Positions 1-8,414 of a DNA stretch of 24,607 nucleotides are shown one piece after another (position 1 is the stretch's first letter; each line of letters opens with the position of its first letter). The notes beneath the pieces are model-generated. The model worked only from the letters and a program-made list of their open reading frames with translations, searched no databases and was not told where the DNA came from. Both the position numbers and the translations under genes were made by a program. This DNA comes from Bacteroidia bacterium (GTDB lineage: Bacteria; Bacteroidota; Bacteroidia; Bacteroidales; GCA-2748055). Location of the stretch: the NCBI GenBank assembly GCA_030596245.1, contig JAUVKN010000014.1:1-24607 (forward strand), read 5' to 3'.

Positions 1-51
1 AAAAACTAAATATTTTTTCCTAAACAGTTAGGGGTTAGAGGTTAATGGTCT

Positions 52-84
<33 letters not shown>

Positions 85-119
85 AGAATTTCGAAAACTG
101 ATATTTAAAGTTTGGGAAA

Positions 120-1451
120 ATGGAATATTTATTAGGAAACAAAGAGTATTTTCCGGGGATCGGGAGGATCAAGTACGAAGGCAGAGATTCGGATAATCCG
201 CTGGCCTTTAAATTCTATGATGAGAACAAAGTGGTCGGCGGAAAGACCATGAAAGAACAGATGCGTTTTGCCATTGCCTATTGGCACACCTTCTGTGGTA
301 CTGGTGAGGATCCTTTTGGTCCGGGTACCCAGATCTTTCCATGGGCCACAGGTAATAACGCCATCGACAGGGCCAGGAACAAGATGGATGCGGCCTTCGA
401 ATTTATCACCAAAGTAGGTGCCCCCTACTATTGTTTCCATGATATTGATGTGGTTTCGGAAGGAGATTCAGTAGGTGAATATGAATCCAACTTGCAGACC
501 ATGGTTGAGTATTCCAGGCAGAAGCAGACCGATTCCGGTGTAAAACTACTATGGGGTACAGCCAATGTCTTCTCCAACCCGAGGTACATGAATGGTGCAA
601 CTACCAATCCGGACTTCAATGTACTTCCCTGGGTAGCCACTCAGGTGAAGAATGCACTGGACGCCACCATTGCTCTGGGGGGTGAGAATTATGTTTTCTG
701 GGGTGGACGTGAAGGTTATATGTCACTGCTGAATACCGACATGAAGCGAGAACAGGAACACCTGGCTCAATTCCTTCATATGGCCAAAGATTATGCTCGC
801 AGCAAAGGATTTACCGGACCATTCCTCATCGAGCCAAAACCCATGGAACCCACCAAACACCAGTATGATTTCGATACTGCAACAGTAATTGGCTTCCTGA
901 ACAAGTATGGATTGGCAGGAGATTTCAAAATGAACATTGAAGTGAACCACGCCACACTGGCGGGTCATACCTTTCAGCATGAGCTACAGGTGGCAGTGGA
1001 CAATGATCTGTTCTGCTCCATCGATGCCAATCGTGGCGACTATCAGAACGGATGGGATACGGACCAGTTTCCCATCAATCTTTATGAACTGATTGAATCT
1101 ATGCTGGTCATCGTAGATGGTGGTGGATTCACATCAGGAGGAATCAATTTCGATGCCAAGACCCGCCGCAACAGCACCGATATGGAGGATATTTTCATCG
1201 CGCATATTGCAGGCATGGACACCTTTGCCAGGGCCTTTGAGATCACTTTGGAGCTGCTGGAAAATTCATCCTACAAGAAGATGAAAACTGACCGCTATGC
1301 ATCCTTTGATACAGATTTTGGAGCCAAATTCGAAAATGGAGAATTATCACTTGAGCAACTGAGTGAACTGGCAAAAATCAATGGTGAGCCCAATCAGATC
1401 TCCGGAAAACAGGAACTCTACGAAGCGATTATCAATCAATATATTAAATAA
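120..1451 (+). CDS. xylA: Xylose isomerase
   Basis: Interconverts D-xylose and D-xylulose (also glucose/fructose) in the cytoplasm, the first step of the isomerase route into the pentose phosphate pathway. The 443 residues match the usual length of the long (class II) bacterial XylA. The family hallmarks are in order: FHDIDV with catalytic H107 and D110, WGGREGY near 194-200, IEPKPMEPTKHQYDFD (E238, K240 metal/catalytic region), IEVNHATLAGHTF (E274, H277) and DANRGD (D302). No residues appear to be missing. The chosen ATG precedes the conserved N-terminal region and gives full family length. It is followed after 6 bp by the xylose transporter, so the two are almost certainly cotranscribed. 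No xylulokinase is in the window; it may lie to the left. Confidence 0.98.
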   Translation: MEYLLGNKEYFPGIGRIKYEGRDSDNPLAFKFYDENKVVGGKTMKEQMRFAIAYWHTFCGTGEDPFGPGTQIFPWATGNNAIDRARNKMDAAFEFITKVGAPYYCFHDIDVVSEGDSVGEYESNLQTMVEYSRQKQTDSGVKLLWGTANVFSNPRYMNGATTNPDFNVLPWVATQVKNALDATIALGGENYVFWGGREGYMSLLNTDMKREQEHLAQFLHMAKDYARSKGFTGPFLIEPKPMEPTKHQYDFDTATVIGFLNKYGLAGDFKMNIEVNHATLAGHTFQHELQVAVDNDLFCSIDANRGDYQNGWDTDQFPINLYELIESMLVIVDGGGFTSGGINFDAKTRRNSTDMEDIFIAHIAGMDTFARAFEITLELLENSSYKKMKTDRYASFDTDFGAKFENGELSLEQLSELAKINGEPNQISGKQELYEAIINQYIK

Positions 1452-1457
1452 AGAACT

Positions 1458-3065
1458 ATGAACAATCAATCCCAATCCCGCTCCATCCCCCCTGTGATAT
1501 TTGCACTTACCCTGGTAGCAACACTGGGTGGCCTGTTGTTTGGATACGATACTGCTGTAATTAATGGTGCAACTGATGCCCTCCGGCAATTTTTTATTAC
1601 GCCACTTGAAAGCGATCCGGTGCTGGCCACCGCTACCATTATTCAATTCAGGGGAATCGTTACGATTTGTTTGGTGATCGTGGTTGCACTGATCACCAGT
1701 TTTTTAATCAAACTGTTTGGGAAAAAAAGAGGACTGCTCTTTAGCGGGATTCTCTGGGTAATTGGGATTATTGTTATCTATTTCTTCTTTCTAAAAGGGG
1801 AAAATGTACTTACCGAATCGCTGGGTAATTCCATCAAAGGATTTACCATCTCCAGTGCCCTTGTGGGTTGTATCATTGGAGGGTCTCTGGGTGGCTATAT
1901 AAGTCAGAGTATAGGCCGGAAGCGGGGATTGATGCTGGCTGCCATCCTATTCCTGATCTCAGCACTGGGCTCAGCCATGCCGGAGAAGCTCAATTTCATG
2001 GGCCTGGCTACCATCAGCTCATTTATTTTTTACCGGGTACTTGGAGGAATTGGCGTTGGATTGGCCTCCATGCTTTCACCCATGTACATTGCTGAAATCG
2101 CTCCAGCCAACATTCGCGGGAAACTGGTTTCATGGAACCAGTTTGCCATAATTTTTGGTATGTTGGTGGTCTACTTTGTGAACTACTCCATAGCGAAGGG
2201 CGAGGCAGCCGAATGGATCAATTCCACAGGGTGGAGGTGGATGTTTGGTTCAGAAACCATTCCGGCCACACTCTTCCTGCTTCTGCTATTTTTCATACCG
2301 GAATCGCCACGATACCTGGTGTTGAAACAACAGGAGAACAAAGCACTTGCATTGCTTCGCAAAATCAATCCTTCCCGGGCGGAGCAAGTACTATTGGATG
2401 TGAAAGAGTCGCTGAAAGATACAAAGACGCCCTGGCTCTCTTATGGCGGATTGATCATCGTGATTGGTATCCTGCTATCGGTATTTCAACAATTTGTCGG
2501 GATCAATGTAGTTCTCTACTATGCCGGGGATATTTTCAGAAGTACGGGTTCTGGCAACGACTCTTCCCTTTTGCAAACCATCATTGTTGGATTGGTAAAT
2601 ATGACCTTTACCGTGGTGGCCATCTTCACAGTAGATCGCTTCGGGCGTAAGCCTTTGATGCTGATTGGTGCCCTGGCCATGGCAGTTAGCATGTTTGCCC
2701 TCGGATTGTCCTTCTACCTTGACAAAATGGGAATACTCTCCCTGATCTTTATGCTCATGTATACCGCTGCTTTTGCCATGAGCTGGGGACCGGTGACTTG
2801 GGTGCTACTTTCAGAAATATTCCCTAATAGCATCAGGGGAGCCATGTCCATCGCTGTTGCATCCCAGTGGATTGCCAACCTGATAATATCCTGGACATTC
2901 CCAATCATGAACGAGAGTACGTTGTTGACCAAACTGTTCAATCATGGATTCTCCTACTGGATTTACGGAGTGATGGGGTTATTGGCAGCATGGTTTGTAT
3001 TGAAGCTGGTGCCTGAAACCAAAGGAAAAACTTTGGAGGAGATAGAGACTATCTGGAAAAGATAA
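1458..3065 (+). CDS. xylE: XylE-type D-xylose:proton symporter (MFS sugar porter) with an extra hydrophobic insert
   Basis: Inner-membrane sugar porter of the major facilitator superfamily. It closely resembles E. coli XylE from TM1 (TLGGLLFGYDTAV, D31) through the cytoplasmic signatures GRKRG, PESPRYLV and the terminal PETKGKTLEEIE. Sugar-site residues known from XylE are retained: Q228 (in WNQFAIIFG), Q344-Q345 and N350 (QQFVGIN). The position equivalent to E. coli Q175 is Met (M235). At 535 residues it is longer than the roughly 490-residue XylE. The excess is a strongly hydrophobic block at about residues 51-118, between TM1 and the usual TM2, holding two extra potential membrane spans and a second GKKRG motif. 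It starts 6 bp after xylA and is followed 11 bp later by the lactonase gene. Confidence 0.95.
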   Translation: MNNQSQSRSIPPVIFALTLVATLGGLLFGYDTAVINGATDALRQFFITPLESDPVLATATIIQFRGIVTICLVIVVALITSFLIKLFGKKRGLLFSGILWVIGIIVIYFFFLKGENVLTESLGNSIKGFTISSALVGCIIGGSLGGYISQSIGRKRGLMLAAILFLISALGSAMPEKLNFMGLATISSFIFYRVLGGIGVGLASMLSPMYIAEIAPANIRGKLVSWNQFAIIFGMLVVYFVNYSIAKGEAAEWINSTGWRWMFGSETIPATLFLLLLFFIPESPRYLVLKQQENKALALLRKINPSRAEQVLLDVKESLKDTKTPWLSYGGLIIVIGILLSVFQQFVGINVVLYYAGDIFRSTGSGNDSSLLQTIIVGLVNMTFTVVAIFTVDRFGRKPLMLIGALAMAVSMFALGLSFYLDKMGILSLIFMLMYTAAFAMSWGPVTWVLLSEIFPNSIRGAMSIAVASQWIANLIISWTFPIMNESTLLTKLFNHGFSYWIYGVMGLLAAWFVLKLVPETKGKTLEEIETIWKR

Positions 3066-3076
3066 GGTTTGAAAAA

Positions 3077-4240
3077 ATGAAAAAACTAACCGCAACATTA
3101 AGTTCGATCTTTTTCATACTATCGGTGTTGGTACTTTTTAACTGCTCCGGACCGGAAGAAACTTCTGAAGCTGTAAAATTCTATATTGGTTCTTCAGACG
3201 GGAGCCTGGAGTACTCTATCTTTCTGTGTGAGATGGACCCGGTAAAGGGCGAATTTGCGGTCCTGGATTCCTTCACCGGAGCAAAAGGTCCCTCATATCT
3301 GGCTTTTTCACCTGACAGGAGCCACCTCTACACCATTAACAAAGAGATCTCGGATACATCCTTGAGAAACATGACATTAAGCTCCTTCAGCATCAACAAG
3401 GAGACCCATCAACTGGAGTTTCTGAACAGTCAGTCCAGTGAAGGTGGAGGCCCGTGCCATGTACATTGCAGTAAAAAAGGGACTTTCCTCTTCACATCCA
3501 ACTATAGTAGTGGAAGTGTGGCTGCTTTTCCAATATCGGATTTGGGTGAGATTCAACCAGCCTCCAGCGTAGTTCAAAGCAGCGGTACGGGTCCCATTGA
3601 GAATCGTCAGGGGGGACCACATACTCATTATGTCTCGCTGGATCTGAAAGAGAATTACCTGTTGTCGCCCGATCTTGGTACTGACAAGGTACTGATTTAT
3701 GAATTTGATCATGACTCGGGAGTCCTGACCCCCAATCCTGCACAGCCATTTTTCAAACTGACCCCGGGAGCAGGTCCACGACACCTGGTATTTCACCCAT
3801 CGGGAGAATTTGTATATGTGGTCAATGAGTTGAATGCCACGGTAACTGCCTGTCGATATAACGATAAAAATGGCACCCTCACAAAATTAAACGTTGTAAG
3901 TACAATACCAGAACCATACGAAGGAAGTAGATACCCGGCAGCCATACGCATTCATCCCAATGGAAATTACGTGTATGCATCAACCAGGGGAGATATAAGC
4001 AGTATTTCAGTATTTAAGGTGGATGAAGAGGGTGAGTTTTACAGGATCCAGGTGATGGAAAATGTTACTGCATGGCCCCGTGATTTCAATATTGATCCGT
4101 CAGGACAATATCTTATGGCAGCCGGTGAACGATCGGATGAGATCGAGCTCTACCGTATTGACAAAGGGACAGGTATGTTGACTAAAACCGAAATGAAAAT
4201 CACACTTCCCTCTCCGGGATGCATTTTGTATCTTGATTGA
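3077..4240 (+). CDS. Lipoprotein of the lactonase beta-propeller family (6-phosphogluconolactonase/YbhE-like)
   Basis: A 387-residue protein with a signal peptide ending in a lipobox-like LFNC (C23), so probably an exported lipoprotein. The mature part reads as a seven-bladed lactonase propeller (Pfam lactonase, PF10282): repeated blades around GPSYLAFSPDRSHLY, GGGPCHVHCSKKGTFLF, GGPHTHYVSLD, GPRHLVFHPSGEFVYVVNE and YPAAIRIHPNGNYVYAS. Family members hydrolyse sugar lactones (6-phosphogluconolactone, or carboxymuconate-type lactones). Since this copy is predicted to be exported, an unphosphorylated aldonolactone such as xylonolactone would be a more sensible substrate, but that is inference. 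It lies between the xylose transporter and a dehydrogenase gene, with 11 and 16 bp gaps. The family call is solid; the substrate is unknown. Confidence 0.88.
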   Translation: MKKLTATLSSIFFILSVLVLFNCSGPEETSEAVKFYIGSSDGSLEYSIFLCEMDPVKGEFAVLDSFTGAKGPSYLAFSPDRSHLYTINKEISDTSLRNMTLSSFSINKETHQLEFLNSQSSEGGGPCHVHCSKKGTFLFTSNYSSGSVAAFPISDLGEIQPASSVVQSSGTGPIENRQGGPHTHYVSLDLKENYLLSPDLGTDKVLIYEFDHDSGVLTPNPAQPFFKLTPGAGPRHLVFHPSGEFVYVVNELNATVTACRYNDKNGTLTKLNVVSTIPEPYEGSRYPAAIRIHPNGNYVYASTRGDISSISVFKVDEEGEFYRIQVMENVTAWPRDFNIDPSGQYLMAAGERSDEIELYRIDKGTGMLTKTEMKITLPSPGCILYLD

Positions 4241-4256
4241 TTAAAAATCATCCCCA

Positions 4257-5378
4257 ATGAAAACATACAAGGTTGGTATCGTGGGCTTGGGCAAAGTGGC
4301 TCACCTGCATGCACAAGCAATCAGGGAGATCAATAACGCAGATTTCACTGCTGGATGCTCCCGATCCTATTCGAAGGCTGAATCATTTGTCGCGGAATAT
4401 GATGCAACACCCTTTGACAACATCACCAGAATGGTCAGGGAGGAAGAACTTGACCTGGTGATCATCTGTACACCCCATCCCAATCATGTGGAACCCACCG
4501 TTGAAGCCCTGGAGGCTGGCGCTCATGTGCTGGTGGAAAAACCCCTGGCTTCTACCCTCCGGGATTGTGATACCATGATCAAAGCCGCCAGGAACGCCAA
4601 CCTGAAACTTGGGGTGATCAGTCAGCGCCGATGGTACCCTCCCACCTTGCGGGTAAAGCAGGCCATGGATGACGGAAAGATCGGGAAACCTGTTCTGGGC
4701 ACCATCAATATGTTGGGATGGCGTGACGAGACCTATTATGACTCTGATGAGTGGAGAGGCACCTGGGAGTTGGAAGGTGGTGGCGTAATGGTGAACCAGG
4801 CACCCCACCAGCTGGACCTGTTCTGCTGGCTCATGGGACCCATTGATGAAGTATATGGTCATTGGGCCAACCTGAACCATCCTTACATCGAAGTGGAAGA
4901 CACTGCACTGGCCATTGTGAAATTCAAGAGTGGTGCCATTGGGAACATCATTGTTTCCAATTCTCAAAAACCCGGGATCTTCGGGAAAATCCAGGTGCAT
5001 GGTGAAAATGGTGCATCCGTGGGAGTACAGACTGAAGGTGGTGCCATGTTTATTGCAGGCATGGCTCCCATCACCGAACCTCCGGTGAATGATCTGTGGA
5101 CCATTCCCGGTGAAGAGAACCTTCTGGACGAATTCACCAAAGAAGACAATGATTTGTTTGATAAGGTGGATCCAATGGTCTATTTCATCCGGCTACAGAT
5201 CGAAGAGTACCTGGATGCGCTTGACAATGAAAGGGAACCTCTTGTAAACGGTGAGGAGGCACGAAAAACCGTAGAACTGTTTACAGCCATATACAGGTCA
5301 ACCCGTGACAACAAACCTGTGAAATTTCCTCTTTCTCCGGAAAATGACAGGGATGACTTTGACGGCCGAAAGCGATAA
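4257..5378 (+). CDS. Gfo/Idh/MocA family NAD(P)-dependent oxidoreductase
   Basis: Cytoplasmic sugar or inositol dehydrogenase-type protein, 373 residues with no signal peptide. The N-terminal Rossmann fold is clear: VGIVGLGKVAHLHA with GxGxxA at residues 10-15, then CTPHPNHVEP near 71-80 and the hallmark EKP at 94-96. The C-terminal half carries GGGVMVNQAPHQLDLFCWL, with H184 and D187 in the usual catalytic region. Known relatives oxidise or reduce sugars such as glucose-fructose, xylose, inositol or 3-keto-sugars; sequence alone does not decide which. It is the last gene of the plus-strand xylose operon and is followed by the palindromic repeats at 5388-5445. In this setting a xylose/xylonolactone or uronate-derived substrate is a reasonable guess only. 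Confidence 0.92.
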   Translation: MKTYKVGIVGLGKVAHLHAQAIREINNADFTAGCSRSYSKAESFVAEYDATPFDNITRMVREEELDLVIICTPHPNHVEPTVEALEAGAHVLVEKPLASTLRDCDTMIKAARNANLKLGVISQRRWYPPTLRVKQAMDDGKIGKPVLGTINMLGWRDETYYDSDEWRGTWELEGGGVMVNQAPHQLDLFCWLMGPIDEVYGHWANLNHPYIEVEDTALAIVKFKSGAIGNIIVSNSQKPGIFGKIQVHGENGASVGVQTEGGAMFIAGMAPITEPPVNDLWTIPGEENLLDEFTKEDNDLFDKVDPMVYFIRLQIEEYLDALDNEREPLVNGEEARKTVELFTAIYRSTRDNKPVKFPLSPENDRDDFDGRKR

Positions 5379-5387
5379 ATACCTTCG

Positions 5388-5445
5388 TTTATTCTCAGTT
5401 CATTGAGAATATTCTGACTTTTATTCTCAGTTCATTGAGAATATT
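5388..5445. repeat. Two identical 26-bp repeats, each containing a palindrome, 32 bp apart
   Basis: The unit at 5388-5413 recurs perfectly at 5420-5445. Inside each unit are arms TATTCTCA and TGAGAATA separated by the same spacer GTTCAT (arms 5390-5397/5404-5411 and 5422-5429/5436-5443). The 32-bp period is close to three helical turns, so both palindromes face the same side of the DNA, as expected for cooperative dimeric regulator sites. They end just before a TAnnTTTG box and 31 bp before the ATPase start. Alternatively each could fold as a small hairpin ending the upstream operon, but the stems are AT-rich and lack a clean U-tract. No known regulator's site is recognised. Confidence 0.93.
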
Positions 5446-5448
5446 TTG

Positions 5449-5456
5449 TACTTTTG
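5449..5456 (+). promoter_or_regulatory. Candidate Bacteroidota -7 box (TACTTTTG) for the ATPase gene
   Basis: TACTTTTG fits the Bacteroidota sigma-ABfr -7 consensus TAnnTTTG and lies 20 bp before the ATPase ATG. The matching -33 TTTG is not clear at the expected distance, because the second palindrome (5422-5443) occupies that stretch. If the promoter is real, a protein bound to the palindrome would block or replace the -33 contact. Assigned by eye only. Confidence 0.45.
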
Positions 5457-5476
5457 AGTGAAATAATCGATGTGTC

Positions 5477-6760
5477 ATGTCAAAAGATACTTTCCTAAAG
5501 GTTATCATTGATCAGAAAGAAGAGATAGATCTTAATGCAGGCGAAGCCCTTGTAAAAAGGGAATTTGAAAGCATTATAAACATACATAGTCAACTCGTAC
5601 AAATCATTACAGGTGTTCGCCGTTCTGGAAAGTCTACCCTGGCACACCAGGTTTACGGCAATCTGAATTATGCTTATTTAAATTTCGATGATGAAAGATT
5701 GATAGATTGCTCACCGGAAGATTTGAATTTGCTGCTTGAGTTGCTGTACCAGGAATATGGTGATTTCAAACATTTAATTCTTGATGAAATTCAGAACATT
5801 GATGGATGGAGTCTTTTCGTAAACAGACTTCTAAGGAAAAAGATGCACATCATTGTTACGGGTTCTAACTCTAAATTATTGAATGTTGAACTGGCCTCAC
5901 ACTTAACTGGAAGATTTTCCAGTACAGAGTTATTTCCTTTTTCCTTTAGAGAATACCTGGAACAAAAGCAGTTTCAACCCTCAGCCGGGACGACGAAAGA
6001 GAGAGGTTTACTCAACGCATTTTATAGCGAATACTCCAAAACCGGAGGTTTCCCTGAGGTAGTCAGGGGTGAGTCAACCGAGTCCTATATTAATGATCTG
6101 TTTAATGCAATTGTTACCAGGGATATTGTGTACCGACACAATATTAAATATGTTCGGACCTTCAGAGACATTGCCCGGTATCTGGTAAATAACTATTCCA
6201 GCGAACTAAGCTTTAACAGGATTAAAACTATTTTTGAACTTGGCAGTGAGAATACAGCGAAGTCATACGTTTCATACCTGGAAGAAGCCTACCTGATACT
6301 TACACTCCCCAAGTTCTCATTTAAAAAGCAGGAGCAACTGAGATACAGGAAGATATACGCTGTTGATCCAGCCTTCATATCTGTTCTATCTGATGACTTC
6401 TCAAGGAACAGCGGAAGAATTCTGGAAAACATTGTTTTCCTGGAATTACGCCGTAAAGCTATTTCAGGGAATTACGAAGTCTACTATTATAAAAAGCAGG
6501 TAGAAATCGATTTTGTTGTTTATAGCAAAGGACGGGTAACTGAATTGATCCAGGTGAGTGAAAGCTTAAAGGACAAAATAACCTATAATAGGGAAGTTCG
6601 AGCCCTGATTCAAGCTTCTTCAGATTTAGATCCAAATGAACTTAGAATTATTACAGAAAATGAGGAACTAATAATCAACCAAGATGGTCAGCGCATCGAA
6701 GTTATCCCTGTTATTAAGTGGCTTCTGGAAGGTTATACTGCCGGATCAGAAATGAGCTAA
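5477..6760 (+). CDS. AAA_14 / DUF4143 family ATP-binding protein
   Basis: Predicted cytoplasmic P-loop ATPase of 427 residues. Walker A is GVRRSGKS (46-53), Walker B is LILDEIQNI (about 100-108), and a sensor-like VTGSNSKLL follows at 127-135. The segments FPFSFREYLE and GGFPEVV and the C-terminal half are typical of DUF4143. Near the C-terminus, KQVEIDFVV followed by ELIQVSES recalls the restriction-endonuclease-like core of this family, but the usual E-x-K is replaced by Q-V-S, so nuclease activity is doubtful. The family is widespread, often in variable regions, and its cellular role is poorly known. The gene is preceded by phased palindromes and a -7 box, indicating its own control. It overlaps the convergent transporter gene by 4 bp and has no functional link to the xylose genes. 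Confidence 0.93.
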   Translation: MSKDTFLKVIIDQKEEIDLNAGEALVKREFESIINIHSQLVQIITGVRRSGKSTLAHQVYGNLNYAYLNFDDERLIDCSPEDLNLLLELLYQEYGDFKHLILDEIQNIDGWSLFVNRLLRKKMHIIVTGSNSKLLNVELASHLTGRFSSTELFPFSFREYLEQKQFQPSAGTTKERGLLNAFYSEYSKTGGFPEVVRGESTESYINDLFNAIVTRDIVYRHNIKYVRTFRDIARYLVNNYSSELSFNRIKTIFELGSENTAKSYVSYLEEAYLILTLPKFSFKKQEQLRYRKIYAVDPAFISVLSDDFSRNSGRILENIVFLELRRKAISGNYEVYYYKKQVEIDFVVYSKGRVTELIQVSESLKDKITYNREVRALIQASSDLDPNELRIITENEELIINQDGQRIEVIPVIKWLLEGYTAGSEMS

Positions 6761-8124
6761 AACAGCTTGAGCACACCATACACTCCCACCAGAACAATGG
6801 CCACACAACTGACAACCAGGGCTATCTTATAGTATTTACCAGGCGGAAGGACCTTCTCCCCGGGTCCAAACCTGAAATGGATACCGGCAATCACTACAAT
6901 AATCAACATTACAAATGTGGCGATCCCGCCAATTGTAACCATTAGAACAGGAAGCTTGATCACTAAGAATGCAATGGTCCATAATACTGGAAATACTACT
7001 GCCAGGATCCTGATGGTTCGCATCCGGGTTTTAAGGTTGTTAAAATCAATCCATTTCAACACCCCAAACAGATCTGAGAAGACCCTTGTTCTGATGGCCA
7101 GGGCTGCAAACAGTGTAGAGAACAGGACTATAAATGAGCCCAGCAGGAAAATATTCTTGGCAGCCGGACCTACCGAGTCGGTATATATTCTTGAAATGGT
7201 CTCAATCATCTGGTATCCTTCAGGTACCTCACCCCGCTGATAAAGAATTGAAGCACCTAACAGAAAAAAAGCAGATGTCACGATGGTATAAACAATCATG
7301 GAGAGGAATGCATCCATATACATCACCCTGATCCATCCTCTGGCCCTTGCCCGCCAATCCTCGCTCTCCTCTTTTGGGCCTGTGAACCTGGCATACCCTT
7401 TCTCAATACACCAGTAGTTATAAGAGAGTATTTCATCCCCTCCCACACCGGTAAGTCCGAAAGCAGCCAGTGCAAACCCTACGGTAGCTTTTGGTAATTT
7501 AAAAGATAATCCCCCGGCAATATCGGGCCAGGTAACTGCAAAACCTGTGTTTTGCACCATGAAAAGAGCCAGCAGGGTAAAGACCGTGAACAATCCCATA
7601 AAAACCAGGGAGATTTTCTCAATCACTCCATAGTATCCGAACAACATCACCGAGATTATCACCAAAGCAGTTATAATGGTCCATGCTGCAACAGATAGTC
7701 CTGGAAAAGCTATGTGTAAGATAATTGCCACACCACCAATAATTCCTCCAAGTTGAAGGGGTTTAAATAACCAAAGGACCAACCATGACCAGGCACCCCA
7801 ACTTACCCGCCTCTTTCCAAACCTTGGCCCTGGGAGTTCATTCATCAGGTTCATGGCCGAGACACCCCTGATAATGGATTGGCGGCCAAACTCCAACTGC
7901 AACACGATCTTAACCAGGCAACTGACCAGGATTACCCACAGTGTCACAAATCCAGCCTTGGCACCAAGAGAGGTAGTTGCAATAAGCTCACCCGACCCAA
8001 CAACGGAGGCAGACAGGATAAATCCGGGACCAAGATATTTGAGCTTCTGTCTGAAATTTACAGGAGCCGGGAGGATGGATGTTGAGTCCACCAGGTACGG
8101 ATCAGTCTGAGGACGGCTTTTCAT
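6757..8124 (-). CDS. Nramp-like (SLC11-related) inner-membrane transporter with non-canonical ion motifs
   Basis: About 455 residues with some eleven hydrophobic segments and the overall Nramp layout: KYLGPGFILSASVVGSGEL at TM1, LQLEFGRQS after TM2, and FGLTGVGGDEILSYNYW at the TM6 position. Classical Nramp metal transporters use DPGN in TM1 and an MPH motif in TM6. Here these positions read GSGE and GVGGDE, so Mn/Fe transport cannot be assumed; known divergent clades carry Mg or Al species. The start at 8124 (MKSRPQTDPYL) is preferred because it leaves the usual short polar tail before TM1; ATG at 8151 would add nine residues. It is convergent with the ATPase gene, overlapping by 4 bp, and shows no obvious link to the polysaccharide genes. 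Confidence 0.85.
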   Translation of the reverse strand: MKSRPQTDPYLVDSTSILPAPVNFRQKLKYLGPGFILSASVVGSGELIATTSLGAKAGFVTLWVILVSCLVKIVLQLEFGRQSIIRGVSAMNLMNELPGPRFGKRRVSWGAWSWLVLWLFKPLQLGGIIGGVAIILHIAFPGLSVAAWTIITALVIISVMLFGYYGVIEKISLVFMGLFTVFTLLALFMVQNTGFAVTWPDIAGGLSFKLPKATVGFALAAFGLTGVGGDEILSYNYWCIEKGYARFTGPKEESEDWRARARGWIRVMYMDAFLSMIVYTIVTSAFFLLGASILYQRGEVPEGYQMIETISRIYTDSVGPAAKNIFLLGSFIVLFSTLFAALAIRTRVFSDLFGVLKWIDFNNLKTRMRTIRILAVVFPVLWTIAFLVIKLPVLMVTIGGIATFVMLIIVVIAGIHFRFGPGEKVLPPGKYYKIALVVSCVAIVLVGVYGVLKLF

Positions 8125-8151
8125 GCAACTAAAAATATCAATAATAGTCAC

Positions 8152-8414
8152 ATACCAACCATAAGCTGAAAATTAATTATATGATTGGATTTTTTCTCGC
8201 TAAACCGACATCAATACAAAAACTCAAACATAAAAAATTAAGTTCACATTAATGATATTCATTCGTCCTAAAAAACAGATGCCAGATTTCCAGAGCCTCC
8301 TGTCATAGCGTCAAATTTAGAGATAAAATGTCGCTGTATTAAAGTTCAATTTATGGCTCGTGGAGATAAAAAAATGTATTTTCATACCTTGGAACTATTT
8401 AATTCAACCTTATT
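8152..8414. other. AT-rich divergent intergenic region
   Basis: About 260 bp separating the minus-strand Nramp-like gene from the plus-strand pectate lyase remnant. It is AT-rich and contains no ORF I can support. It should hold promoters for both directions. A -7-like word for the minus strand is listed separately. For the plus strand the closest is TACCTTGG at 8385-8392, one mismatch from TAnnTTTG, with no clear -33 box. No repeat, riboswitch or terminator is recognised. Confidence 0.6.
8225..8232 (-). promoter_or_regulatory. Candidate -7 box (TATGTTTG) for the Nramp-like gene
   Basis: Read on the minus strand, this is TATGTTTG, a full match to TAnnTTTG. It lies about 75-100 bp upstream of the two possible starts of the Nramp-like gene. 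No -33 TTTG is evident at the usual spacing, and the region is AT-rich, so chance occurrence is possible. Confidence 0.3.

Noticed and set aside
2132..2650. Plus-strand open frame of 172 codons inside the xylose transporter
   Set aside because: Same strand but shifted frame within a highly conserved XylE homologue; the transporter frame is the real one.
4383..5000. Open reading frame of 205 codons on the minus strand
   Set aside because: It lies wholly antisense to the conserved Gfo/Idh/MocA gene and its translation shows no recognisable domain or signal peptide.
5388..5445. CRISPR array
   Set aside because: Only two repeat units with a 6-bp interval between them; no further units and no cas genes. 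The palindromic structure fits operator sites better.
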